64,000 bases of DNA from Brachionus manjavacas (Eukaryota > Rotifera > Eurotatoria > Ploima > Brachionidae). Positions 1 through 13,085 of this stretch are shown one piece after another. Numbering within the stretch: position 1 is the stretch's first letter; the number at the start of each line of letters is the position of its first letter. The stretch covers positions 3,911,501-3,975,500 of the forward strand of contig JAHQIY010000007.1 in assembly GCA_019054805.1 (NCBI GenBank), read 5' to 3'. Both the position numbers and the translations under genes were made by a program. Under the pieces are notes generated by a model. That model searched no databases. It saw only the letters and a list, made by a program, of their open reading frames with translations, and was not told the DNA's origin.

Positions 1-3000
1 TTTCCAAGCGATTTATAAGTGGTATGGGAAATCGCTTCGAGTCATAGACAGCCTCACGTTCCGCAATTATTATCAAGCGGAAATTTTCATGCACCAAGCA
101 TTTGATTCTGTGCGTGCCCAGGCCCAAGTCGACATACTTTTGTCCAGCAAATTCGAAATAGTACTGATTAAGGGCATCGTAGAGACTCTCGTACAAATTG
201 TAGGCATTAAGGAGCACAACTGTTCTGCCAATTTCCATACTATGCTTAATGAGACTTATATTTCGGCATATTTCGGTGTATTCTTGGTCCAAGCGAAAAC
301 TAGAGCTGAATATAATCGAAAGGTTGTGCAAAGATATTCCACATTTTTGTGCCAATTGAAGAGCAATATCGATGACCGAATTGTTATCGGTTAGAAATAA
401 TAAATACCTAGTGTTGGACTCGAGGTATTCTTCTTTGAGAGCCGATTCGACCAAAGACAATGAGTCGCATTTAGGGTCGGTTGGCGAGCTTTTGTTGGGC
501 AGTATTGAGTGCAGCGAATGTCTAAATGGCTGGACACAATCAATTTCAAGGCCACCAAAATTTCTTCTTACCGCATGTTCAAGCTTTGACCAAGTCAAAA
601 TTTTGTCTTTGGAACAAAAGTAAAAAATCATTTTAATTAGCGAGTAATAATCACGTAGGCCGAAAAATTCTCGCTTAAACTCTCTGGCCTTGTGACACAC
701 TTCCAAATAAGCCTTGGCCAAATATTCCAAATAGTTTTCTATCTTTCGCAAAACTGTGTTGTCGTATGCGCAAATTCCCTTGGCGGTAACAATCAACTCT
801 TCTATGTCCGGTTCGCCTCTTGACACAAAAAGACCCCTGTTCATTTTGGCCGGGTCCAGAGCCCAGTTGCTAATGCCAATCACAGCCACTTTTTGACTTT
901 GTCCTTGGTGTAAGTCGACACCTGACTCAAGCAGTGGATGAAGAACTTTCAAAGGCATCGATTCGGATCCTTCAGCTAGTCCGATCTCGTCCAAATTTAC
1001 CACTGCCACTGACCGGTTTGTGTCCGCTGCTTCCTGAAATTTGGCCGCTTCTTGGAACGTGTTTAGGATCATTTCTGATGTAGTCAATGGCGAGCATTGA
1101 AAATTTAGGAAAAAAGTCTCTTTTAAATGTTGAAAAAGAGCTGATTTTGAATTTCGACCCTGCATTGCTCGACTTACTATTGACTTTGCCAACGATTTAG
1201 AACTTCCTGGCTTGCCGACAATGAACAAGGGCATCCGTAGCTCAATGCAAACTATCATCATAAACACATTTTCGAAAAGGGCTGAATTTCGGGCTATATT
1301 TTTCTGGCTAAAAACAATTTCGTCAAAAAAAATGCTCTGGCATTGAAATATTTCATTGTAGGGCCAGTCATATGAGATCTGTTGGGGATAAATTTGCATT
1401 ATCATTGCGCGGTATCTGCGTCTGGTCTCGTTGTTGTACAATGCGGAATGGTAGCAGACCATTAGACTCAAAATAAAAGAGCGAATTAGAGGCGGAAGGT
1501 CGCGTTCGAATGGCTTAGAAATTTTGTTCATGCGAAAAAATATGATGTCCTTTAGTGAATGGAACCATTTGGTGATGGTGACTATGCGTCCAATGTCGCG
1601 AATGCTCACAAAACTGCACTCATCTTCTGAATTTCGCATAAATTTTTGACTTTGTTCAACCAAATTGACCATCAGATCCAAAGTTGGCTTCATTTCACCT
1701 CTTTTTAGCTCTTCGCTAATCTCTGATATTATTTGACAAATGTAGACTTTTTCCACTGACTGTTCAAGCTGACCAAAGTCCCAAACAAGGGGCAAAAGAC
1801 TTGTTGGCAAAGGCTGAACTCTGTAGACAAGTTGTCGCATTGGTATATGGCCAAGTTTTTCTTTGGTGTCACTAGATGACACGTAAAAGCCAAGTCCGGC
1901 TGATTCAAGCTTCTCAATCATCTTGTCCGAGTGCTTTCTGTACGGGTTTACGGCAGCAACTATTTTTAATCCATGCTCAAAATCGATGGCGCGCCCACCA
2001 CATGTACCATCACACATTATTTCCTTAATCAAACCGATTTCTTCGGTTGTATTCGCTTCGTCAAAAAAAAGAATGCATGTGATCGACTGAGATGAATTTC
2101 TGGTCGTTGAATGATCTAAACTATGATAATTATTCAACGACATTCGCTCGGCTTCAGCTAGATAGCTCTCTATCTCGGAACATGTTGTTCCGCCATGAAT
2201 TTTCATGTGAATCAAATTTTCATTGTTGTTGGGTCTTATTAGTTTACTAAAATATTGAATCAAACTTGTTTTACCTTGGATATAAATATTTAGAATTTAG
2301 CTCTACAAATTGAATTTTTCATAAGAAATTTTTGTCTATTAGGCTTAATTTTATCTTTATTTTAAACAAATCAAAGATAGCGTCTTTTCTGAGTTAAATC
2401 AAACAATAGCTAAATATTTTGTGGAGTAAGGCATTTATTAATTTATTATTTTTTAAAAAAATTTTAATTTAAATTGAAATTAAATCTCTAATGCGAAAAA
2501 AAAACAGTCATCGGATAGTCAATAATTTAGTTAAGAATAAGTTATTTAAAAAAAATATATTTGACTGCATCCAAGAAAATTTCATATTTGACAGATCAAG
2601 GAAAAGCGTTAGTTAAGAAATTAACTAATATCTTTTGATTTAATTAGATTATTGTCTCAACATTATTTTTTTTTAGAATATAAAAAAAATATTTTTCTTT
2701 TTAAACAAAGAAAAACATTTTTTATTTTAAATTATTTTCGCCTTGCATTTCGAAAATACGTAATAAAATCAAATCAAAAGATAGTTTTTCAATAGAAAAT
2801 ACATCTATTTTTTTTACATTATTTTAACCAGCTATTTTTAATTTAGATATTTTTTAAAAAGCAACGATAGAAAAAAATAATAATAAAATATCTTTGTCAA
2901 AATAATTTCCTAAAAATATTTAGATTGTATTTTTACATCTGCTATACATCAACAATATGGAACTTGTAAATAAAAAAAGTGAAATATTATTTTTGAAATT

Positions 3001-6000
3001 CAAAACCGTCTATTTTTTAGAAATTAAAATTTTTTTTAAACAAATTCCTTAATTAGATAAAAAAACCTTTAATGAAAAAATATTTTATTTCATTTAAAAA
3101 TTGAAACAAAATTTAGCTAGCTTACATTAAAGAATTTAAATTCAAACTGATACCAAAAATAGATTCCAATTTAAAATTTCCATAAGTGACGCTGCTTCTA
3201 TGGATTTATTTAATTCAAATGATGAGACAAAAATTTAGTAATTTAATTTAATTAATTTCAATCTTAACCACAGATTCAGTGATGATTTACAGATATTAAA
3301 ATAGCAACTAAATTGAAAAAAGATTTTGAAAATTAATTAATTTTTTCCTTTATACTAAGCTTCCTCTTGAATTAGGAAAATTGGATTATTTACCTAGAAG
3401 AATTCTCTCAAATGAAACTCAAATGCCTAGTGTTATTTTTACCTTTTTTATAATAATATCGTTTTAAAAATTCATCTTTTCTTAAACTTTTTTTTTCCAT
3501 TTGAAGATTTTATTTTGGACAACTAAATATCAAAAATTGGGTTTAATTTATAGAAAAACCAATGGCTTTAAAAAAAATTCCGATCGATGTTTAAAGTTTA
3601 GCCAAAATTATTTATAATTAATTTCGCCTTAGAATTAGACCGACTAAAATTTAAACAATTTAATAATCTAAAAAAATTAATTAATCAATTAATTAATACA
3701 AATTTTTTGACAAAATTAGCCAAATACTGAATTAAAAAACAGTTGACTAGATTATCTGAATTGAAAATTTCAAATTCGGTGTAATTGCTACCTTACTGTT
3801 TATTCTTTCTTTCCTGAAATGTCCAATACTTAAACATGTAGCACCAGTCATTTCATATTTCAATTTTTCTTTTTAAATTTTTCTTAATTTTTATTTTTAC
3901 TTTTACTTATTTACTTTTTTTTTATTTTTTTTGATTTATTTTTAATCTGAAGGAGCTTTAGCTCGAAACAGATAAACAAATAGAAAATAAAAAAATTTAA
4001 TAAATAGAATATTCATTTTGATTTAATGAATAATAAAATAATTACCGCATCCAGTTTCGCCCATTAGAACAACAGGTATCTTACTCACAAATCTTAAATA
4101 AATAGCAATCATTTTGAGACAATTGTCCAAAGTAAGTTGATAATTTTCGTCAGGGTCTTTTTGAAGCAATCTTTTTCCATCCAAATTCATTATATTTGAT
4201 AAAATCTCTTTTTTAATAATAGCATGATCCTCATTGAAATTATTAAAAAGACGGAGTCGTAATTTTAAAAACTCAATAAGCATTCCCTGAGATATTGCTG
4301 GTATAAAACAGTTGTTCAAATTGGTCAAAGGCTGAAGAGTATTGGAGTTTATTAATTTTTTTGTAACTCGGTCCAAATGCACACCTATAAAAGTCACTTT
4401 TTCACTGGTAGAGTCCAAGATCATGTATGGATGATTCAAATTTTCCCATTTTTTACTCTCGTTCAGCTTGTACGAGTCTAACTTAATATTAGCTCCGTCG
4501 AGTTCAACAGACTGAAGACTCGGCAAACCAAAATTACTCGCCACCAAAGCCATCAAGCCGAGACACCAGGCCCTAAAACCTTTCACTTGGTCCAAAATTT
4601 TCGAGTTTTCGTATAAAATCAACTGTGAATTCAAAAATTCTACATAATTTCTAATCTCCAACCAATTTGGCTCCACTGATTCAAATATTCTGAGCAAAAT
4701 TTCTAAACAATCAAGTTCACTGAAATTAGAATCGATTTGGTGATTGAACAATCTTTTCACATTGGCCTCAGCTTCCTCTTCGACAACAAAATTATTGCTG
4801 ACAAAATTGCTATTCAAACCTTCAGTTCTATTTCTGTAGTCATTTAACAATTTCAAATAAAAGCAAACACGCTGATACTCAATATTTTTGTGTATAGTAT
4901 TGAAGAGTCTGTCCTGTCGGTGAATGGGCATCACTGAGCCTAGTTCATTTCGCAATTGGTAAGCATACTGGGTTGGCGTGGGAAGAATAATTTTTGGCAA
5001 TAGGTCCATTATTGAGTGAACACATCTTCCATTAGTGAACTTTGGCGGAGTTACTTCTATTAAATAGAAATCTTTAGTGGAATTTCTACGCCAAACTATT
5101 CCATTGGAATGGGCCATGCAAGAGCTAAGAATGAGGCTAAATAAATAAGGCTCCACATTGTTGAATACTTCATAAGCTATGTCAATGTGGTAAATTGTAG
5201 ACTTGTCCAGCTGATTGTTGTCATCCAAAAATTTTTTGTATTCTATTATTTTTTCAATTTCTCTATCTGTGTCAATAGAATTTGATTTTATTCTTATTAT
5301 TTTGTGATTAAAACTGCATTTTTCTTTGACTCGTTGGGTCAAGTGGTTGACATATGTTGACTTTCCATTGCCAGACTTGTCGCTTGTTATCACTCGAACA
5401 CTACAATTATCTGGATCGAAATTGCCCAATTTTAGCAATTGATTTTGGGCTTTGGTCAAGTATCTTTTGATGTAAACTTGAAGCGTATCTGACTCTAGTA
5501 GCAAATATCTGACTCGATTGTTCAAGTAGACCGAGGCAAGTATTGACTCGGACTCCTTGTCGATGTCACATGTTAAAACTAAATTAAATTTTTGCGGTTT
5601 TTGCAGATAGTTTTTGAGAAATATTTCAGCTCTATTTGAAACTTTGTATGGTAAATTGTGAATATTTACCAATGTGAAAATCATTCCGCAGTGTGAATTG
5701 AAGCATAATCGGAAAAAATTTTCTATCTGTTCACTGGTGGTGCTTGGTTGACAGAACACTATTTCGTGATCTGTAGGCATTGGTTGGTCTGGAGTCAAGG
5801 CGTAAATGGACAAAATTACACTCATTAGCTCGCTGTTCGGACATGAGATTAAATTTGGCTCATTGATTTTTGTCAAGTAGCCGGGTAAAGTTCGCCTAAT
5901 TTCTAATCTAGGCTCATGCAAACAGACCAACATGGACGCAAATTGAGTCAAAGTTATGCATTGTGGGTTGACTGAATTTTGCTCTGCTAAAAAAGCCCTC

Positions 6001-9000
6001 CATTGCTGCTCGAACAAAAGTTCCAAGCCATTGTACTCATTCATTTCGAGTGACTCGATTTCTGACATTTGATTCAGAGTATTGCTATAGGCTTCGAGAA
6101 TTTTTTCTGCACTCAAACTTTGGTTTATATTCCACAATAGGCTTTGAACTATTTCAAAATCTGACTGTCTCAGGTTCGAATTTTGAATGCTCAATAATTC
6201 GAAACTTTTTATCAAAAAATTTATCTGTTTTAGGCTAAAGTTGTTTAGAAGTGGATAAGCATCGCGTTTTTTTGCCACAAAACTTGACCATTCTTGTTCA
6301 GTTTTGTCGATTAAATTGCACAAAATGGTCAGAGTGTGCAAAGAATTGAGTTCCGGATGAGTAAAAATCAAATTGCCTGAGCTAGAATTTATTTCTACAC
6401 TTGGTAGATGGATAATTTTTGACCAATTTGAATAAATTTTTATCCGAAAAATTTCAAAAAATCGGCACGAATTTTCCCATAGATTTATGTAAGACTGGCC
6501 GACTCGGTTCAAGCCACTCAAAAATTGGATGAAATAGTCCAATGTTGACTTTTCATCTTGGTTAATTAGTTCGCTATTTTTCGGCACAATAAGCATCAAA
6601 ATGTCTTGTAAATTTTTTAAATGAGAGTACGAAAACGCTTGGTCATCTCGCTGTAGCGAAATTATTTCGTTTAAATCGAGTTTTTTGTCAAAATTGGCCA
6701 AAAAATTGGATTTTATTTGACTTTGAGCCAGACCAACTTTATAAACTCCTTTCTCATTAATTAATCTTGCTTCGTTGATGGCATTTAATTCCACATTGCC
6801 AGTTGTTCTCTTTATTTCATCAAGCAAATCAATCTTGTCTTTTACTTCTATTAGTTTGGCGCCAATGTTCGAATCACTTTCCAAATGAGAGCAAACTTGT
6901 TTGCATTGGCGAATAAACTCTTTAAATGTGACATCGAGTTCTAGTTCATATATGAGAGTAGAATAGGCAGTGCCAGAGTCCTTGAGGGCCCTGGCGAACA
7001 AACTTCGATCGTAAGTAGCGTCGCTGGAGCCACTCATTGAAGCCAAATCGACCAAAAATTTCAACTCAGACAAGCTTTTCGTGTTCTCTCTCAGCCACTT
7101 GACCAAATTCAAAGACCCAGTGAAAGCGTTCAAGCATTCCAGTTTTTCTGTTTGATTTACAGTCGACAAAATGCTAATGGTCTTTTCAACATCCGAATCC
7201 ATGTCACTTAAAACCGATCTTTCATAGCTTTCCTCTTTTATACTTAGTATTTTTTTCAATTCATCGAACTGATCCTTTAAGCCAAGTTGTTGCCGAATTT
7301 TGTCGATCTCAACAGCAGCCAAATAGCTATTTTTGAATTCGACAAACAATTTTATCTGTTTGATTCGAAGAGAGAGATTTTTTATCTTAAAGTGCTGAAT
7401 CCAATATTCGAGTTCGGCACAAAATTTGTCACTTTTGCTACCAAAAACATTGTGAAAAATTCCATCCAACTCTGTTAGCTTCACACTGCCTTGATCCACT
7501 GATGTAATAATTTGAAAAAGCCTTTTAAAAGTTAATTCAGATGTTTGGCTAATTGACTTGGCAAAATCGAGCTGTTGAACATTCAAGTCACGGCTAGATT
7601 GGTCAAAAATTGAATCAAATAAGAGACAGTACTTTTGACCATAATTTAAAATTTTTTCTATTTCTTTCATAAGTGTTGTGTCGATACTATCAAAATATGT
7701 TACACTAGAGATAAAATTTCGATTTTTACCAAGATCGTCAATGTTGATACATGAACAAACACTGTTAAGAAGAACACTTGACTCAGGCAGCTGGTCCAAA
7801 TGCTTTTGTTTGTCCAATAGAGATGAAATTTTTGGCTGAAAAAGGCAGAATTTTGAGCAAAAATCATTAAATTTAGTGACATTTTTGCGATAAATGTCGA
7901 ATAAGTCTTTTTCTTGGTAACGAATTTGGGATAATTTGGTAAAAAAAATCCTGTTATTGGCATTAAGAAGAAAATTTTGTCCGAAATTTTCTACTATCAA
8001 GTCATTTAACCTAGAGACTATGTTATTTTCATCAGATTTTATAAGCTTTATATCCTCGAGGCTAATAGATGCATCAACAAATTGATTTATTAACTTTTTA
8101 TATGAAATGATAATATTGTGGAACCGTTCAGATATGTGGCTTAGATTAAATGGATTGCTTAGTTGGAGCTTTAAATGATTGACAAAGATTGTGACCAAGG
8201 TTAAAAAATATGGCTTTTGGATGCTAAATTTCAGCTCATCGTACTTTGACTTTGGCCATATTCTATTGACAAATTTATCCAAGACAGAATCCAAATAGTG
8301 TTGGTATTGTGGATTTTTTAGCGATTCACACAAAATTCTAATAGATTGCTCGGACTTTTTCTCAATTAAGCAATCACTAATAGTTTGAATACATATTTCT
8401 TTAAATTCAATGTCTAAATATTTGTCAAAATTAAAATTAATTAAAAATAGAATGCTATCAGAAAGCTGGTTTTTGCTAATCTGTTCTATGAACAAATCAT
8501 TTAGTGCTTGATCTACTAAGCCAGTTTGCTTAAGACTGGATAAAATTTGATGCTCATTGTTCATGCCAAAATACTTAATTTTCTGTTTTACTTCGTTTTT
8601 ATCTTCGAATTTTTTAAATGAAAATTTTGAATAGTTTTGAAGGTAGTCGGGAAAATGTCGATAAATATTAATCAAGACTTTATTTGCTTCGATTTCTTCT
8701 GGGGATACATTTCTAATTCCAAAATTTAGCAAAACGCTCTGATTGAATTCGTGATCAAACCAGGTTTTTAAAACTGATCTGATTTCGTCCATTTTAAGTT
8801 TTTTTTCTTGGCTATTGAAATCATCTGAAAGAGAATTAACTTGGATCAAAATTTTGATCAAATTAACAATAGCATCTGATTCTTTGCTGAATGAATTTAT
8901 CATCAATTCAATTATATTTAACAAGGCACTTCTTATTTCCTTTAATTGGAAAGCATTTTGGGTTCTTGATAAATTTTGAAAAATGTCATAAAACCAATTT

Positions 9001-11288
9001 ATATGGGTCTAAAATAAAATTTAATAGCTCCTTCTTGATTTTATTTAAACTTACAATCAGATTTTCAGGTAACACTCTTTCGAATTCATCCTGATGTGCT
9101 GTCAACAATTTATAGCCTAGATGGTAAACAAAACTTTCCAATGGAAGATACTTTATTAATTGATCTAATTTTTGACTATTTGAATTGTAAAAATAGAGGA
9201 ACAATCCACCCAAAATTGGATCCTTTTCAGTCAACGCTTGGTAATGATTAGCTTTTTCTAAAATTTCGTCCCAATTTGATGCATTAATAACTCTGGTTAG
9301 CTTCAGTATGCTGTCCATTTTAATTTTTCGTAGATTATTTTTATTTTTTTTTAAATAGTACAAAACGATTAGAGCATTAAAATCAGACATACATCTACTC
9401 TTGTCCACATAACTAATAAGTTCTTCTTCAAAACTAGTTAAAATTAAAAATAATTATCGGAAAAAAAAATTTGGCTGACTATTGAATTTATCACTAGTAA
9501 AAATTTATTTCTTATGAATAAACTAATGCTTTGGACCTTTTTTGAGATGGTTTTTCATTATTAGATAAATTTCGCTGTCTGTAATTTTTTTTAAACTAGA
9601 ATAAAATTAATTAATAAAATTTCTAGAATAACTTTTTTCATATAAAAACCTCTTGCAAAAAAAAATTCTTTTTTTAATTTTAAAATTCCTGATTTTAAAT
9701 TCGATAAAAGTTTAGATGAAAAAATGGACACTCAAGTAATTGCTCAAGAACGAGAAAAAATAAATAAATTTTCAATTATTTTTAACACTCCTATAATAAT
9801 TTTTTTAAGAATCATTTCAGGCTATTTTAATAAACTAAATCAACAGAAAATTGCTCAAAACGTGAAAACCAAAATATGATCAAAAAGGCTAGAAATGATT
9901 TTTCTCGAATCTTTCATAAAGAATAATTATTTTCTGGAAAAAATAAAAGACAATTCTACTACAGTGCCGGAAATTAACTTGTCGCATCATATCATATGAT
10001 ATCATTTGGTATGATTTGATATCAACTGATATCAGCTAATATCAGGGAAAAAATATTATTTACAAATTTTAACATATAAAAATTCAAATTTTAATTCACC
10101 TGATATTAGCTAGAGGAAAGTTTAAAAAAATTGGATCAAATGATATCAGATGATATGATGTGACAAGTTAATTTCCCACACTGTAGTAAAATTTAAATTT
10201 TAATATTATTAAAAAAAATTAATCATTTATAAATGTTGAATAATTTTTAATAAAATGTGTATTACTTGATACTATTGTCATCAAACAGAAAAAAATCCTT
10301 TATTTTTTGCAAATAGTCGTGTCTATTGACGCTGTGGAGTCTGAATATTTCGCCAAAATCTAGATTTATTTTAAATCTTCGGGAAAAATAAAATACTGTC
10401 AATAAACTAAGGTAATCCGAGTCAGATTTTAGGACCGCTTTTGTTCTCACTTCACTAATAAACTTATTGAATTCTGTCAGTAAAAATTCCTTAATCAAAT
10501 CTTCGTATTTAATGTCAATCAGAACCAATGACCGATAACAGTTGGTAAAAAAGGTAATGATTTTTTTAAATTGCACATGGTCTCTAAGAATGGCATCATC
10601 ATTTAAAAACTGAATCGGAAAATGCAATTCAATCAAATTTTTTTGCATTTGTACAAGGTTATTTAGATTTCCGAATAGTAGGATACCATCGATGTCATCG
10701 ATTATGTTTTTGGGTATGATTAGATCTCTAGAATCTTTTTTTCTAACAAGAAAAGCAGACGTGTTAATATATCTAATAAATCTATTTTGTTTTAACAGTT
10801 GCTCGGTTTTGTATAAATATTGACCATTTTCATAAGTCTCAAGTTGATAGAAATAAAATATCCTCATTTCATCTTTGAATAAAACTGGTAGCTCTACTTC
10901 GGTAACTATTTCGTGAATGACACTTCCATCTGAGGTGATTAATCGTGTTTGTCTATTGTTTAAATAAATAAGAACTTTTTTTAATTTATTTATCTACTTA
11001 CTCAATATTGTGTTTAAAATTGACTGGATGTTCAAGTTTATTGAGGTAAAAGACTGGTCTAACATGACAACCAGGAGAAAAATATGTATCTGGTAGAAAA
11101 GATTTGATTTTGATTCTAATGATTTGTTTGAACTGGGGTAATTTGGTCGAAGTTTGGTAACAATTTGACAAAAGTTGATCAATATTCACTTGGAAATTGT
11201 TCATGCTGACAAGCTTTAAAAATTCTCGGCTATCAGAACGGTTCATGTTTTCGTTTGGGTCAAACGCTATTTTGGTTTGTTTGCTCAT
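1..11288 (-). CDS. RNF213: RNF213-like giant AAA+ E3 ubiquitin ligase, 5' and AAA+ part (3' end beyond window)
   Basis: Spliced model, minus strand: 11288-11002, 10952-10266, 9433-9055, 9008-4046, 2274-<1. Phases agree at every junction; introns are 49, 832, 46 and 1771 bp. It encodes about 2860 residues of a protein that is about 5200 aa in human. RNF213 is a dynein-like AAA+ ATPase and RING/RZ ubiquitin ligase acting in lipid-droplet biology and antimicrobial defence. The last exon is diagnostic: the frame reads NLYESLYDALNQYY, then KYVDLGLGTHR, then FPIPLINRLE, all family hallmarks. Three P-loops are visible: SDKSGNGKS (about 5340-5400); MGETGCGKTS, split by the 1771-bp intron; and VGKPGSSKS (about 1190-1235). 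Walker B segments read LFFDEANTTE and VVNLDEIGLAE. The RING region would lie left of the window. An AG precedes the first ATG by two bases (TTTTAG-TT-ATG), so further upstream exons are possible. Family assignment is firm; the true N-terminus is not. Confidence 0.93.
2275..4045 (-). other. Large intron of the RNF213-like gene
   Basis: The donor is GCG|gtaatt at 4046/4045 and the acceptor ccaag|GTAAAAC at 2275/2274. It splits the Gly-Lys codon pair of the second P-loop (GETGCG|KT) in phase 1. The content is very AT-rich with long A and T runs. I see no coding region or recognisable repeat in it. Confidence 0.85.
9962..10183. mobile_element. Tc1/mariner-type MITE (222 bp) in an RNF213 intron
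   Basis: A non-coding element with terminal inverted repeats of about 45-50 bp. The left end reads CAGTGCCGGAAATTAACTTG; the reverse complement of the right end reads CAGTGTGGGAAATTAACTTG, and similarity continues into a TGTCrCATCATATCAT stretch. TA dinucleotides flank both ends (9960-9961 and 10184-10185), matching the TA target-site duplication of the Tc1/mariner superfamily, whose ends commonly begin CAGT. The interior is filled with short TGATATCA-like palindromic words. It lies in the 832-bp intron between 10266 and 9433, so it should be removed by splicing. Confidence 0.85.
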
Positions 11289-12559
11289 AACTAAAATAGA
11301 ATTTAAAAAATTTTAAGAATTTATTTGAAAAAATTCCTATTAACTATTTTGGGTATTTATGAATTTTTTTTTTCGATAAATGTAAGATTAGTTTAGTCGA
11401 AACAAAATTGGTAATTTTTCCAAATGAAAAAATGAGATAAAAATAGTTTTAAAGTCAAAAATTAAAGTAAAAAGACCTCGATCTAAGTTTTTAAAATAAT
11501 AATATTTCCAATCGAAAAAAAAGTTTTTATAATTTTTTTAAACAAAATTTGTTGATATTTATGCATGTAGGTTTTCAAAATAAAGGATTTTTTCTTAATT
11601 TTTTTCAAAAACAAAACTGTAATTTCAATCATTAAAAAAAAAATTTTCTAATTTAAAATTTTGTTCTAAAAAAATGTTTATTCTTTTTCTGAATCAAATA
11701 TAAGTTCAGAATTGTTTGAAAAATAATAATAATCTTAAGGATTCCAATTTATATATCTTTTAATTCACTTTTAAAGTACTTAATTTTTTGTGTTTTTTAT
11801 TAAAATTTCAAAAAGTTGAAATTAATAAATTTTAAAAACCCATGGGACGATTTTTTTAACCAAAACCTTCGCACATTTAAAAAGTCATGCAAAAATAATG
11901 ATGCTCATAATCAAATTACATATTTTTTAAGATAAAATGCAGAATCTCAATCTGCAGAACATAATCAACTATCATGCTTCAATGTGTATATATTTGTTAT
12001 CATTATTTTATTTTAGCTCCGTAGGCAACATCTAAATTTTTTTGTTCATTAAAAAATTTTAAAAATTATCTGAAAAAGATGAAAATTCTTTGATAAATTT
12101 TTTTTAAGAATTATGTATTAAAAAATTTTCTCATTATAAATAATTTTAATGATAATTGTGCTCTTTCCCTTATTTTCTAACTAAGTTTGATTGATTCAAT
12201 TGACCCATTCCAACCATAGATTTACCATATTTAAAAAATATGTGCCAAATTAAAGCTAACTAAAACCTGTTTTCTTGCCTTTGTCTTCCTTCTTCATTCT
12301 CTTTACTTTTGTTCCTTCTTTCGTAATTAAGAAAATGAATGAAGAAGAAAAGAAGAAGAAAACTTGCAAGTTATTTTTTATTTATTCTCTTTATTTTAAG
12401 ATTTAAATCCTTATTAGTTTCGTAATTAAAAAAATATAATCAAAAAAATCGAAAAAAATTATCTTAATTACCGTTTAATCTTGGAAAAGAAATCGCTTAA
12501 TCAATTATTTACATTATTTATTATTTAATAAAACAATTTGTGTCTTTATCATCAAATGT
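11289..12559. other. Intergenic, no gene seen
   Basis: AT-rich sequence between the apparent start of the RNF213-like gene and the LINE fragment. It may hold the promoter, 5' UTR or additional 5' exons of that gene. There are long homopolymer runs and no supported coding exon. Confidence 0.5.
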
Positions 12560-12760
12560 GAATATAATAATAATAATAATAATAATATATAAAAGCTACA
12601 GCAAAACTAGCTTGCGAAGGTGGCCTACTAGGAGGTCACCTATGGAAGCTCCTTGCACATTACACATAGAAAAGTACTTAAAAAAGAAATACTGTTTAAT
12701 TATTTAGGTCAAAATAAGAGTTAAAATTACAAATAGAAAAAGGTGTAAAAAGAAAAAATT
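12560..12760 (-). mobile_element. 5'-truncated non-LTR retrotransposon 3' end (copy 2)
   Basis: On the minus strand this is a LINE 3' UTR ending in a (TTA)n microsatellite tail (about 12561-12590 as AAT/TAA units). The core at 12593-12650, reading on the plus strand AGCTAC(a/g)GCAA then CTACTAGGAG then CCTATGG, is closely shared with 44190-44247. There the same 3' UTR follows a recognisable reverse-transcriptase tail in the same orientation. Only the 3' UTR is present here. The outer boundary is approximate. Confidence 0.65.
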
Positions 12761-13085
12761 TGTAAATAGAATCACTTACTTTTTAAAATAGATATTCTCA
12801 AAAATGTATTCATTCAATGATAGAACATTCTTAGGCTGGATAGTAAAATTAGTTAATGGTCAATTTTAACCAACCTTCAGTATAAATATAAAGTCAAAGC
12901 AACAATAAATGAAAATTAAATTTTATTTACAAAATTATTTTTAAATAACAATAAATTTGCAAAAATTAAAAGAAAAAAAAATTGTCATTTTTCTAAAAAT
13001 TAAAATATTTAAAATCCTTAAAAAAACGTTATCGGTCCCATATAAATAACCTAATTCGAATAATAAATCATTCTCTAGCTTGAGC

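Noticed and set aside
5339-5400. Separate small GTPase gene at the SDKSGNGKS P-loop
   Set aside because: It lies inside one continuous 4.9-kb exon and fits an AAA module of RNF213.
8898-8924. TTG at 8924 as a translation start of the large RNF213 exon
   Set aside because: The frame continues upstream without a stop to an acceptor at 9009 that fits the previous exon in phase 0.
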